Assembly: GCA_036004365.1 (NCBI GenBank)
Contig: DASYRN010000159.1
Span: 1 to 47,611, forward strand
DNA: 47,611 nt
From: DP-36 sp036004365
GTDB lineage: Bacteria; Desulfobacterota; Binatia; UBA9968
Direction: 5' to 3'
Both the position numbers and the translations under genes were made by a program. Of this stretch, positions 1 through 7,186 are shown one piece after another. The notes under the pieces are model-generated. The model was not told where the DNA came from and did not search any database. It was given only the letters and a program-made list of their open reading frames with translations. Positions within the stretch are counted from its first letter, which is position 1. Each line of letters begins with the position of its first letter.

Positions 1-141
1 GAGTCCGTGATCTGATGCGCCAGACTAGAAGCATCAGCAGCCCTCAAGCACTGCACCTTTGGACGACTGCTTTGATCCGGATGCGTCCGACTATCATGTG
101 TAATGGTAAACATTTTCAACCAAATAAATTTGTCTGAACCA

Positions 142-173
142 GATTTTGGATTTTAGATTCAATCGGAAATCGG
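142..173. repeat. AAAATC-type short repeat, arm 1
   Basis: This AT-rich stretch carries GATTTTGGATTTTAGATT followed by a short GATT/AAATCGG tail. Its complement has the AAAATCCAAAATC pattern seen again at 43417-43513. It faces an opposite-orientation arm at 219-236, so the two could fold into an imperfect hairpin just upstream of the GcvT-like gene. It looks like a dispersed short repeat of the host genome; function is unknown. Confidence 0.55.
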
Positions 174-218
174 CTCCGCCACAGGACTTTGGACGGATGC
201 GCCAATGTTTTGTGGCGC

Positions 219-236
219 AAATCTAAAATCGAAAAT
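219..236. repeat. AAAATC-type short repeat, arm 2
   Basis: AAATCTAAAATCGAAAAT is the inverted partner of the arm at 142-173 and ends 6 bases before the preferred ATG of the GcvT-like gene. The same words occur directly before the tgt start at 43476-43513. The ribosome binding region of both genes is therefore built from, or abuts, this repeat. Confidence 0.5.
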
Positions 237-242
237 AAGACC

Positions 243-1430
243 ATGCCCATCGGGACTCCCTTTCATTCTCGCACTTCAGCCTTGTGCGTTAGCCACAACT
301 GGCGCGTCTGGTCCGGCTATGTCGTGGCAAGCTCCTACGCGGTGCTGCACGAGCATGAATATCACGCCATCAGAAATGCCGCGGCGCTGATCGATGTCTC
401 GCCGCTCTATAAATACGATGTTGGCGGCAGGGACGCACTTAAGTTCGTTAACCGCGTCGTAACTAGAGACGTGGCAAAGTGCGCCGTTCACCAAGCGATG
501 TATACCTGCCTCTGCGACGAAGAGGGGAAGGTCATCCAAGACGGCACGGTGTTCCGCTTTGGAGAGAGCCGTTTTCGCTTCCATCTGGCGGAGCCGAGTC
601 TTCGCTGGTTTCGAATCAACGCTCTGGGTATGGACGTCAACATTCAAGATGTTTCCGAGCGAGTGGCAGCGGTGGCTCTTCAGGGTCCGACTTCGCGAGA
701 TATTCTCAAGCAGGCCTCGGACGCCGACCTCAACCAACTCAAATTTTTTCGCCTCACATTCGCCAATATGGGTAAAGTTCGCGCAATGATTTCGCGCACC
801 GGCTACACGGGCGATTTAGGCTACGAAATCTGGATTCCCGCAAATCAAGCCGAAGAAGTTTGGGATCAGCTGATGGGGGTCGGGAAATACTATGGAATCA
901 TGCCGGCCGGAATGCTGGCGCTGGACATGGCTCGCTTGGAGGCGGGGTTCATTCTGCTGGAGGTTGATTACACCAGCGTCGAAAAGGCCTTAATTCCATC
1001 GCAAGAGTACTCTCCCTTTGAGATTGGTTTGGGTTGGACGGTAAGCCTGGATAAGGAAAACTTTGTCGGCCGTAGCGCGCTGTTGAAAGAGAAGGAACGC
1101 GGCCCCTCCAGGCAACTCATAGGTTTGGAGATTGACTGGAATGACTATGAGCGGCTCTATCAGGAGATAGGCTTGGCCCCTCAGCTTCCGACAGCTGCAT
1201 GGAGGGGAGGCGTGCCCGTCTATCGGGATAGTAGGCAAGTAGGGCAAGCAACGACTGGCGGCTGGTCCCCGACAATCAAGAAATACGTTGCCCTCGCCAC
1301 TGTTGAAAGCGGGTTCTCTAAGCCCGGGAACGAGCTTTTTATGGAGATGACGGTCGAATACGTAAGAAAAAAAGTAAGGACTAAGGTCGTTAAACCTCCC
1401 TTTTTTGATCCTGAAAGAAAACGGTCCTGA
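243..1430 (+). CDS. GcvT-like aminomethyltransferase / folate-binding protein
   Basis: The protein (395 residues from the ATG at 243) belongs to the GcvT/YgfZ/DmdA superfamily, whose members move one-carbon units to or from tetrahydrofolate. Signs are the N-terminal NAAALIDVSPLYKYDV segment, the central RTGYTGDLGYEIW motif and the C-terminal barrel domain beginning near the EFTHVGR-like NFVGRSALL stretch. An open frame continues upstream to 189, but the MPIGTPFHSRT start at 243 matches family N-termini better. The Asp-Asp pair usual after the Gly-x-Val-Ile strand of glycine-cleavage GcvT reads Gln-Asp here, and no gcvH or gcvP is nearby. A demethylase or another folate-dependent methyl transfer is therefore as likely as glycine cleavage. 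The substrate is not determined. Confidence 0.8.
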   Translation: MPIGTPFHSRTSALCVSHNWRVWSGYVVASSYAVLHEHEYHAIRNAAALIDVSPLYKYDVGGRDALKFVNRVVTRDVAKCAVHQAMYTCLCDEEGKVIQDGTVFRFGESRFRFHLAEPSLRWFRINALGMDVNIQDVSERVAAVALQGPTSRDILKQASDADLNQLKFFRLTFANMGKVRAMISRTGYTGDLGYEIWIPANQAEEVWDQLMGVGKYYGIMPAGMLALDMARLEAGFILLEVDYTSVEKALIPSQEYSPFEIGLGWTVSLDKENFVGRSALLKEKERGPSRQLIGLEIDWNDYERLYQEIGLAPQLPTAAWRGGVPVYRDSRQVGQATTGGWSPTIKKYVALATVESGFSKPGNELFMEMTVEYVRKKVRTKVVKPPFFDPERKRS

Positions 1431-1473
1431 TGAGAGAGTCGAAGATAGAAGATAGAATTCAATCTAAAATTTG

Positions 1474-2322
1474 CTACAGATTCAGCACTGCCGTCACCAC
1501 TCCTTCACAGACCTTAACCATAAAATCGAGATCCAAGGTCTGGATCGTGTCAGAAGAGCGGTGATAGTGAGGATTGCGGAAAAAGGAGGTGTCTGTGACG
1601 AGCAATGCTGGATACCCGGCATCCCAGAAGGGAGAATGATCGCTTAACCGAACCGCAGGGATAAGAGAACCGTTGCCAAAAACTGTAAGGCTCTCCACGC
1701 GGAGCCCCGCGGTTTGACGCATTAAGCGAGTAAATTTCTTGAGCAACGAGTAGGAGCGCCAGTTGCCAACGACTCCGATGAAATCTCCCTGCTCAGGATA
1801 GAACCAGCTTAGACCTGGAGGGTATTTTTGGCTGCCTGGACGGCGATCCGTGAACCCCACCATTTCGAGAGAGATCATCGCACTTATCTTTGCTCCTGCG
1901 TTCTTGAGCTTCTTAGCAAGGTGGGTGCTCCCGATCATGTTTTGCTCTTCCAGATTGAAGGCGCAAAAGACGAGTTGGTGCCTGAGTCGCGCGCCCGTGA
2001 GCAAGCGGGCTGCTTCGAGTAGAACAGCTACCCCGCTGGCATTATCGTCCGCTCCAGGGGTTTGTTCGACAGAGTCAAAGTGGGCTCCCAGGATGACCAT
2101 GGTCTCATTGGGGTGAGCTCTTCCACGGGCAATAATATTGCGATAGCTCCTTCCCCAGTACGTAAACGGGTCGCTTTCCACTGTGAGGCCCAAGCTCTTG
2201 AGCTCTTTTTCAATATAGCTTTCCACCTCCGCCAAGCGACGCGGACTGGTGAAGGGATTTCTTTCGCCCACGATTCGTTCCAGCTTTTTTTTCAAATGGG
2301 AGGGATCTGTACGAGCCTGCAC
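1474..2322 (-). CDS. M28-family zinc aminopeptidase-like protein
   Basis: The 282-residue protein is an M28 metallopeptidase (aminopeptidase Y/S type), expected to cleave N-terminal residues from peptides or to act on a related amide. Two-zinc ligands are visible in order: His81 and Asp83 in GAHFDSV, the bridging Asp in ADDNASG (residues 91-97), the catalytic Glu pair at 125-126, Glu153, and a late His in the HYHRSSDT segment near 252-257. The start is a GTG at 2322. There is no signal peptide, so it is probably cytoplasmic, unlike many secreted M28 enzymes. It follows hisF on the same strand with a 21-base gap and may be co-transcribed with it. Confidence 0.82.
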   Translation of the reverse strand: MQARTDPSHLKKKLERIVGERNPFTSPRRLAEVESYIEKELKSLGLTVESDPFTYWGRSYRNIIARGRAHPNETMVILGAHFDSVEQTPGADDNASGVAVLLEAARLLTGARLRHQLVFCAFNLEEQNMIGSTHLAKKLKNAGAKISAMISLEMVGFTDRRPGSQKYPPGLSWFYPEQGDFIGVVGNWRSYSLLKKFTRLMRQTAGLRVESLTVFGNGSLIPAVRLSDHSPFWDAGYPALLVTDTSFFRNPHYHRSSDTIQTLDLDFMVKVCEGVVTAVLNL

Positions 2323-2343
2323 CGGGATACCGCCAGTTGGGCT

Positions 2344-3120
2344 TCAGTTCTGGAGATGATGAGCCGCCATCCTGACGGGGACTCCGCGCGCTTGAAGGTA
2401 TTCCTTACATTCTAGGATGGTGTGTTCTCGGTAATGAAATATGGAAGCAGCGAGAGCCGCACTCGCCTTGCCCGTCGTCAGACCTTCATAAACATGCTGT
2501 AAGTTTCCTACTCCTCCCGAAGCAATCACGGGAATTTTTACTCGATCAGAAATCGTTCTAGTGAGCTCGAGATCATAGCCTGCTTTTGTGCCGTCTCGAT
2601 CCATGCTGGTAAGGAGAATCTCGCCTGCCCCGTAATCTTCCATCTTTTCGGCCCATGCACACGCGTCGATGCCCGTAGCTCTTCTCCCACCATGGGTGAA
2701 AACCTCCCAGCCGTCTGCTACGCGCTTGGCGTCTATCGCGACGACGATGCATTGGCTGCCGAAAGTCTCCGCCGCCTCGCGGACGAACTCCGGCCGTCCC
2801 ATCGCTCCGGTGTTGATCGAAACTTTGTCGGCCCCTGCGTTAAGAAGTTTGCGGATGTCTTCGAGCTTGTTGATTCCCCCCCCGACCGTCAGAGGCATGA
2901 AGACTTCGTTTGCCGTATGGGCCACAATGTCGAGAAGAATTTCTCTGTTTTCATGCGAGGCTGTAATATCTAGAAAACAAAGCTCATCCGCGCCTTCGCG
3001 GTCATAGATGCGGGCGATCTCCACCGGATCGCCAGCGTCTCGAAGACCGAGAAACTTGACTCCCTTGACGACCCGTCCGGCATCTACATCGAGACAGGGA
3101 ATGATGCGCTTGGCGAGCAT
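2344..3120 (-). CDS. hisF: Imidazole glycerol phosphate synthase subunit HisF
   Basis: HisF is the cyclase half of imidazole glycerol phosphate synthase. It uses ammonia from HisH to turn PRFAR into IGP and AICAR in histidine biosynthesis. The 258-residue length is normal. The TIM-barrel signature RIIPCLDVDAGRVVKGV lies at the N terminus with catalytic Asp11, and the second catalytic residue is Asp130 in VVAIDAKR. Phosphate-binding GGG and ASGG motifs are present. No other his gene is in the window, so it has left the usual his operon and sits upstream of an M28 peptidase gene. It starts with ATG and shows no strong Shine-Dalgarno sequence. Confidence 0.95.
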   Translation of the reverse strand: MLAKRIIPCLDVDAGRVVKGVKFLGLRDAGDPVEIARIYDREGADELCFLDITASHENREILLDIVAHTANEVFMPLTVGGGINKLEDIRKLLNAGADKVSINTGAMGRPEFVREAAETFGSQCIVVAIDAKRVADGWEVFTHGGRRATGIDACAWAEKMEDYGAGEILLTSMDRDGTKAGYDLELTRTISDRVKIPVIASGGVGNLQHVYEGLTTGKASAALAASIFHYREHTILECKEYLQARGVPVRMAAHHLQN

Positions 3121-3209
3121 AGGTCGGTAATCTAGCCCAGAAGCAAGGGCACCTCAAGTAGAACAATCGTTGACTATGCTGACTACGACTTTAGTCCGGC
3201 ATTTTTATC

Positions 3210-3238
3210 TTGACAGCCCCACGATCATGAAGTATAAA
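3210..3238 (+). promoter_or_regulatory. Sigma70-type promoter of the pal gene
   Basis: TTGACA (3210-3215), exactly 17 bases, then TATAAA (3233-3238) make a near-consensus housekeeping promoter about 50 bases before the pal ATG. A degenerate copy of the 7-2-7 box seen further on, TACGACT-TT-AGTCCGG at 3184-3199, lies just upstream of the -35. Confidence 0.75.
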
Positions 3239-3290
3239 GACGTTTTATAAAATTGAAATCTTCTAATAAAATAAAAAAAAGGAGGAAAAG

Positions 3291-3848
3291 ATGGGAAAAA
3301 TATCCATAATATTTTATGCATGGGCGTTGGTTGGCTCTCTCTTGGCTGGGTGCACGCCGCCTGCTGCCACAAGCAAGCAAGACGTTTCGTCCTCTTCATC
3401 TTCGCAAAAGGGGGACAAGGGAAGCACTGTACAGACCCCTCCGCAATCATCTCCTAGTTCCAGCCTAGAGGCATATCGGGAAGGAAAAGAAGCTGCTTCA
3501 GGCCCGTTAAAGGAAATCTACTTCGATTACGACAAGTCTGATCTCGGGGCGGACGCGCGGGAGACGCTCAAGGCAAATGCTGCGTGGCTTAAGGCAAATC
3601 CATCGGCCCGGGTCGAGATCGAGGGGCACTGCGACGAGCGCGGCACCAACGAATATAACTTGGCATTGGGAGCGAAACGGGCACAGGCGGCGAAGGACTA
3701 TCTAGTGACGTTGGGAATACCAGCGCAGCGGGTATCGACGATCAGTTACGGGAAGGAGCTGCAGGTGTGTCGTGAGACTACAGAGGCATGCTGGCAGAAA
3801 AACCGTCGTGACCGTTTTTCGGTTCGTCCAATCGGGCCAGCATCTTAA
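3291..3848 (+). CDS. pal: Peptidoglycan-associated lipoprotein (Pal)
   Basis: The 185-residue protein has a type II signal peptide with lipobox LLAGC (Cys21) and Thr at +2, compatible with Lol-mediated outer-membrane sorting. A Ser/Pro/Gln-rich linker follows, then a C-terminal OmpA-like peptidoglycan-binding domain from about residue 75: IYFDYDKSDL, EGHCDERGTNEYNLALG, the ISYGKE strand, and the CRETTEACWQKNRRDRF ending typical of Pal. It should tether the outer membrane to the cell wall. A strong AAGGAGG precedes the ATG. The usual tolQRAB genes are not adjacent, so this is an orphan locus, and a second OmpA-type lipoprotein occurs at 33752. Confidence 0.88.
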   Translation: MGKISIIFYAWALVGSLLAGCTPPAATSKQDVSSSSSSQKGDKGSTVQTPPQSSPSSSLEAYREGKEAASGPLKEIYFDYDKSDLGADARETLKANAAWLKANPSARVEIEGHCDERGTNEYNLALGAKRAQAAKDYLVTLGIPAQRVSTISYGKELQVCRETTEACWQKNRRDRFSVRPIGPAS

Positions 3849-3890
3849 ATTCAGCACCGCTTTCTCCTAGACTAACTCCCGATTTTACGC

Positions 3891-3919
3891 TTGACAAGAG
3901 AGAGAGCTTTGAGTATACG
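3891..3919 (+). promoter_or_regulatory. Sigma70-type promoter overlapped by 7-2-7 operator
   Basis: TTGACA (3891-3896), 17 bases and TATACG (3914-3919) form a promoter for the Lys/Glu-rich gene at 3984. The first inverted repeat (3915-3932) begins inside the -10 hexamer and a second (3938-3957) lies just downstream of the expected start near 3925. A protein bound there would block polymerase, so the geometry suggests repression. Confidence 0.65.
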
Positions 3920-3932
3920 GCTTAAGTCGTAT
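3915..3932. promoter_or_regulatory. 7-2-7 inverted repeat, putative NarL-type operator 1
   Basis: ATACGGCT-TA-AGTCGTAT is an imperfect palindrome. The core is two heptamers separated by two bases, the arrangement known for NarL-family regulators (TACYYMT heptamers in a 7-2-7 layout). Its centre is 24 bases from that of the next copy. The best candidate binder is the LuxR-type response regulator encoded at 5736-6443. Confidence 0.65.
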
Positions 3933-3937
3933 GTATA

Positions 3938-3957
3938 GATACGATTTGAGTCGTATC
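3938..3957. promoter_or_regulatory. 7-2-7 inverted repeat, putative NarL-type operator 2
   Basis: GATACGATT-TG-AGTCGTATC is the second copy of the palindrome. It lies between the predicted transcription start and the AAGGAGG of the gene at 3984. The right heptamer AGTCGTA is identical in operators 1, 2 and 3. Confidence 0.65.
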
Positions 3958-3983
3958 GACTTCTAGGATCACAAGGAGGGTTT

Positions 3984-4436
3984 ATGACGAAGGAGAAGTC
4001 CATTTTAGCCGGTGTGTGCGCTCTCTCTTTAGTGTGGGCTTTCCCTCTATGGGGGCAGGAAAAGAAGGCAGACGAGAAGAAAGCTGAGGAAAAGAAAGCC
4101 GACGAAAAGAAAGCCGAGAAGAAAAAGGCGGAGAAGGTTTCCGGAGATATTGGACTGTTAGATACAGAAAAAAATTACATGATCTTGGTAACGAAAGAGG
4201 GAAAACTAATTACTCTCGACTTTGATGCCAAAACAAAAGTGGCGAAGACCGAGTCCAGTGATGCCAAGATGGCCGATGTTGGACTAGGATCCGCAGCGAC
4301 CGTGGAATACCAGGTCAAAGAAGATAAGGCGCTAGAGGCGAAAATCAAAGCGACTGAAGAAGAGCTCAATCGACTGAGGAACGAGCAGAAAAAGGTTGTT
4401 ACCAATCTTAATTTTGTGCCAGCTAAAGGCGAGTAA
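3984..4436 (+). CDS. Secreted Lys/Glu-rich protein, paralog A
   Basis: This 150-residue protein is not a family I recognise by name. It has a signal peptide (about residues 1-25, cut near LWGQ-E), then a tandem, highly charged tract of KKAEE/KKADE words (about 27-52), then a compact beta-rich domain starting VSGDIGLLDTEKNYMILV and ending in a VPAKGE-like motif. An inserted coiled-coil stretch (ALEAKIKATEEELNRLRNEQ) sits in the domain of this copy only. The domain vaguely recalls small secreted OB/DUF5666-like barrels; that is only an impression. A strong AAGGAGGG precedes the ATG. A close paralog lies at 6682, on the other side of the two-component system, and two palindromic operators lie in the promoter here. 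Confidence 0.8.
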   Translation: MTKEKSILAGVCALSLVWAFPLWGQEKKADEKKAEEKKADEKKAEKKKAEKVSGDIGLLDTEKNYMILVTKEGKLITLDFDAKTKVAKTESSDAKMADVGLGSAATVEYQVKEDKALEAKIKATEEELNRLRNEQKKVVTNLNFVPAKGE

Positions 4437-4445
4437 GGTCTCATC

Positions 4446-4493
4446 GCGCGATTCGCTCAGGCTTCGCTCAGGGCGCAGCCTGAGCGCGTGCGC
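4446..4493. terminator. GC-rich hairpin between convergent genes
   Basis: CGCTCAGGCT (4454-4463) pairs with AGCCTGAGCG (4477-4486), and flanking GCGC/GCGC bases extend the stem. It sits in the 67-base gap between the paralog A gene and the convergent histidine kinase gene. It may act as a terminator in both directions, but no long T run follows, so it could also be a small REP-like repeat. Confidence 0.45.
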
Positions 4494-4503
4494 AAAAGCC
4501 GGT

Positions 4504-5739
4504 TCACTTCGAGACGCTTTCTGAAGGTAGCGGAAGTTGGAAAGAGATCTTTGTCCCCCCTGCTGGAGTTGATTCAATAGCTAAGTTTCCCCCAAATTTT
4601 TTAATTCTCTCTTTCATGGAGACTAAACCGAGACCATTGCCGTCCTTGACCTGAACTAGATCAAAGCCTACTCCATCGTCCGATATCGCAGCTTGAATTT
4701 CGCAGGCGGTTTGTTTCAAAAGCAGCGCAGCGCTCGAGGCATGTGAATGGCGGACGATGTTCATGAGCCCTTCTCTTAAAACATAATACACTTGCTCCTC
4801 GATTTCCGGAGGAAAAGAAAGTTGCTCGGGATCGCTTTCCAAAGTTACGGTCAACCCCAGTCCATCTCGGAGAAAACGGATATCTTCTCTGAGTCGTTCC
4901 ATCAGAGTTCCTGGCGGCACGCCCCGGCTGTCTTTTCCTGCAAGAAATCGTCGAATCTCGTCCATGGAGCTTCTTGCGGACTCCTCCAGCAGTTGCATCT
5001 CCTGCTCGAGTTCCTTTGGCGAATCCAGGAGGTGTTTGCGGCAGGTCTCGAGACGAAGGGTCAGGCTGGCGAGTGTTTGGAGCAGGCGATCGTGGAGTTC
5101 GCGCCCGATCCTGCGTCTTTCTTCCTGGGTGGCGACCTCCCCAGCCGTCTTATAGAGGGTCAAGAGTTTTTTGTTCTGTTTTTTTTCGAATTCGCTCACG
5201 AAGCCAAAGATATAGGCAAGCACGATGAGGTAGATACTGCGGGTGATGAGAAGATCGACTGCCAGCGGACCTTCCCAGATCGGAGACAAACGCATGATCC
5301 AATAGACGGCGACTCCAATGAGGGAGGTGATCATCCCACCTTTTATCCCGTAGCGCGAGCTGGCGGTAATGACTGGAAAAAGATAATAGGCAAAAAAAGG
5401 AGTTACACCCCTCGCAGTGGACAACATCATTAAAGAAATCCAGATCAGATCAAGGCAAGTAGTTGCAAAACCTATTTTTCGGAAATCCAATCTGCCGGTA
5501 CTTGTAAAGTAAAGGACAGCCAGACTGTACAGAAGGAAAGAATAGCGGGAAATATCGGATAAAAGCTTGAACGTAGCCACTCTCTCGGGATTCAGCTCAA
5601 TCACCAGAATCGCAACGAGGGAAAAACCCAGCCTCAACCAGGCCAGCATTTTTTCCTTTTGCGCCAGCCATTGATCTTCGGGCGTCATCTTTTGGCCGGT
5701 ATGAGATTGCTCGAGCTTGGTTTCGATGAGCTGGCTCAT
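4504..5739 (-). CDS. Membrane sensor histidine kinase, NarX/DegS type (HisKA_3)
   Basis: The 411-residue kinase has about six membrane helices between residues 33 and 182 without a large periplasmic domain, so it probably senses a membrane or cytoplasmic cue. A short coiled linker leads to the HisKA_3 dimerisation domain with ERRRIGRELHDRLLQTL and phospho-acceptor His216. The HATPase_c domain follows, with an N-box (LREGLMNIVRHSHAS, near 315) and G-box DDGVGFD, then GNGLGLVSMKERI. The family autophosphorylates and transfers phosphate to a NarL/FixJ-type regulator. Its ATG overlaps the stop of the upstream regulator gene by 4 bases (ATGA), so the pair is co-translated. Two paralogous secreted proteins flank the pair. 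Confidence 0.93.
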   Translation of the reverse strand: MSQLIETKLEQSHTGQKMTPEDQWLAQKEKMLAWLRLGFSLVAILVIELNPERVATFKLLSDISRYSFLLYSLAVLYFTSTGRLDFRKIGFATTCLDLIWISLMMLSTARGVTPFFAYYLFPVITASSRYGIKGGMITSLIGVAVYWIMRLSPIWEGPLAVDLLITRSIYLIVLAYIFGFVSEFEKKQNKKLLTLYKTAGEVATQEERRRIGRELHDRLLQTLASLTLRLETCRKHLLDSPKELEQEMQLLEESARSSMDEIRRFLAGKDSRGVPPGTLMERLREDIRFLRDGLGLTVTLESDPEQLSFPPEIEEQVYYVLREGLMNIVRHSHASSAALLLKQTACEIQAAISDDGVGFDLVQVKDGNGLGLVSMKERIKKFGGNLAIESTPAGGTKISFQLPLPSESVSK

Positions 5740-6443
5740 CCTGCATGACTCCTTCCGCTCTTCGAACCTGGGAACGTTTCTCTTTCTTCGGCTCTATCCA
5801 TAAGGAGCAGCGCAGCCTTGAAGCGGTTGTTAACCTTGAGCTTGTCAAAAATATTGGTGAGATGCGTCTTAACGGTCTTTTCGCTAATGTAAATCTTTTT
5901 CCCTATCTCTTCGTTCGTCAAGCCCTCCGCTACAAGCCTCAAGATCTCCATTTCTCTTTTGGTCAAGTTTTTCAAAGCATCGTTTGCTGGCTCCCTTTTT
6001 TGTCTTACCGCTTGTGATTGGGCGATCTCTTCAAAGGCGTCGGCCGAAGGCAACTCTTTGTCCACCCAGAGTCCCCCACTGTAGACAGTCTTGATAGCCT
6101 GCAACAGCACAGACGAAGAAACGCCTTTAAGAAGATAAGCCTTAGCGCCTCCTTTGGCTGCGTTCAGGATATTTTCGTCTTCGGAGAATGCGGTGAGAAT
6201 CACTACTCTCGTGGAGGGATTTTTCTCGCTGACCTCAAGCAAAGTCTGAACCACATCCCCTTTGGGCATCTTGAGATCCAAGAGCAAAACATCGGGTTTG
6301 GTTCGCTCAACGACTCTGGCCACTTCGTCTCCTCGAGAGGCTTCGCCGACTACTAGGATATCCTTTTCCAGGGAAAGGATTCTCTTCAAACCTTCACGAA
6401 AGAGCGTGTGATCATCAGCAATGATAACTTTAATCGGAGTCAT
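5736..6443 (-). CDS. NarL/FixJ-family response regulator
   Basis: The 235-residue regulator has a receiver domain (acidic Asp10-Asp11, phospho-acceptor Asp56 in VLLLDLKMP, Thr in ILTAFS, Lys in YLLKGVS) and a C-terminal LuxR-type helix-turn-helix (LTKREMEILRLVAEGLTNEE onward, about 160-215). The frame is open up to 6503, but GGAGGG lies 4-5 bases before the ATG at 6443 and the protein then begins MTPIKVIIADDH, as expected. It is the cognate partner of the overlapping kinase gene. NarL-family proteins bind 7-2-7 inverted repeats, and such a repeat (6539-6554) overlaps this gene's own predicted promoter, so autoregulation is likely. Confidence 0.94.
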   Translation of the reverse strand: MTPIKVIIADDHTLFREGLKRILSLEKDILVVGEASRGDEVARVVERTKPDVLLLDLKMPKGDVVQTLLEVSEKNPSTRVVILTAFSEDENILNAAKGGAKAYLLKGVSSSVLLQAIKTVYSGGLWVDKELPSADAFEEIAQSQAVRQKREPANDALKNLTKREMEILRLVAEGLTNEEIGKKIYISEKTVKTHLTNIFDKLKVNNRFKAALLLMDRAEERETFPGSKSGRSHAG

Positions 6444-6538
6444 TTTCCCTCCATCCGTTGGAGTAAAATCGGCAAGCGTAAGATACTCCAAAACTATCTT
6501 CAAGCCAACGTTTGGGTAAGACCCAGGGGGCGCCTAAG

Positions 6539-6554
6539 TACGACTCTAGTCGTA
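6539..6554. promoter_or_regulatory. 7-2-7 inverted repeat, putative NarL-type operator 3
   Basis: TACGACT-CT-AGTCGTA is the most symmetrical copy. It lies in the divergent region between the regulator gene (minus strand) and paralog B (plus strand). On the minus strand its first base is the third base of the TATACG -10 hexamer, exactly as operator 1 is placed at the paralog A promoter. Confidence 0.68.
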
Positions 6555-6579
6555 TATTTATCATTTGGTGCCGGTCCAA
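6551..6579 (-). promoter_or_regulatory. Predicted promoter of the two-component operon
   Basis: Read on the minus strand, TTGGAC (6579-6574), 17 bases and TATACG (6556-6551) form a plausible sigma70-type promoter about 100 bases before the regulator ATG. The -35 is weak. The identical -10 and identical operator register at 3914 support it. Confidence 0.5.
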
Positions 6580-6681
6580 GTCGGGAGAAAATCATACCTA
6601 TAGAGTATTGTGAAGATCGGTTGTACGGGGTACTTAAATACGGGTCGCGGGTTTCCTGCATTATAAGAAGGAGGATCAATC

Positions 6682-7083
6682 ATGAGAAGAAAAGCATTTG
6701 TCCTTGCTGCCTGGACGGCCGCACTTTGGATGGCGCTCGCTGGGCTCGTCCCTTCAATGGCACAGGAGAAAAAGGCAGAAGAAAAGAAGGCTGAGGAAAA
6801 GAAGGTTGAGGAAAAGAAGGAAGAAAAGAAAAAGGCGGAGAAGGTGTCGGGTGATGTGGGGCTTCTAGATACCGAAAAAAATTATATGATTTTGGTGACC
6901 AAGGAAGGCAAGCTTATCACGCTAGACTTTGACTCAAAGACCAAGGTAACGATGCTCGAGGAAAAAGATGTGAAGATGGGTGAAGTGGGCTTGGGTTCTG
7001 CTGCGGTAGTGGAGTATCAGACCAAGGACGGCGATAAGAAGGTTGTCACCAAGATGGAATTCAGGCCTGCGAAAGGAGAGTAA
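6682..7083 (+). CDS. Secreted Lys/Glu-rich protein, paralog B
   Basis: The 133-residue protein is a paralog of the product at 3984. It has a signal peptide (about 1-28, cut near SMAQ-E), a charged KKAEE/KKVEE tract (about 30-54), then the same C-terminal domain: VSGDVGLLDTEKNYMILV, ITLDFDSKTKVT, VGLGSAAVVEYQTK and a final FRPAKGE. It lacks the coiled-coil insertion of paralog A. Many synonymous differences between the copies show that the duplication is old and that protein sequence has been kept by selection. GAAGGAGG precedes the ATG. It is transcribed divergently from the two-component operon, with operator 3 in between; its own -35/-10 is not clear. Function unknown. Confidence 0.8.
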   Translation: MRRKAFVLAAWTAALWMALAGLVPSMAQEKKAEEKKAEEKKVEEKKEEKKKAEKVSGDVGLLDTEKNYMILVTKEGKLITLDFDSKTKVTMLEEKDVKMGEVGLGSAAVVEYQTKDGDKKVVTKMEFRPAKGE

Positions 7084-7103
7084 TTTCATTCAGTCTGAAC
7101 TCG

Positions 7104-7135
7104 GGGCAAGGCTTCGCTTTTATTGAAGCTTGCCC
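7104..7135 (+). terminator. Stem-loop after paralog B
   Basis: GGGCAAGGCTTC (7104-7115) pairs with GAAGCTTGCCC (7125-7135), with one bulged G and a 9-base loop. It lies 21 bases after the paralog B stop codon. No U tract follows, so it may be a processing or weak termination structure. Confidence 0.4.
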
Positions 7136-7186
7136 TAAACCCCTTCAAGCCCCGGCTCACCCTAATGAAAAAAAGCCATCTAACAA

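Noticed and set aside
1..125. Possible 3' end of an upstream gene in frame 3
   Set aside because: The frame is open to a TGA at about 123-125, but the translated residues show no recognisable motif and the length is within chance.
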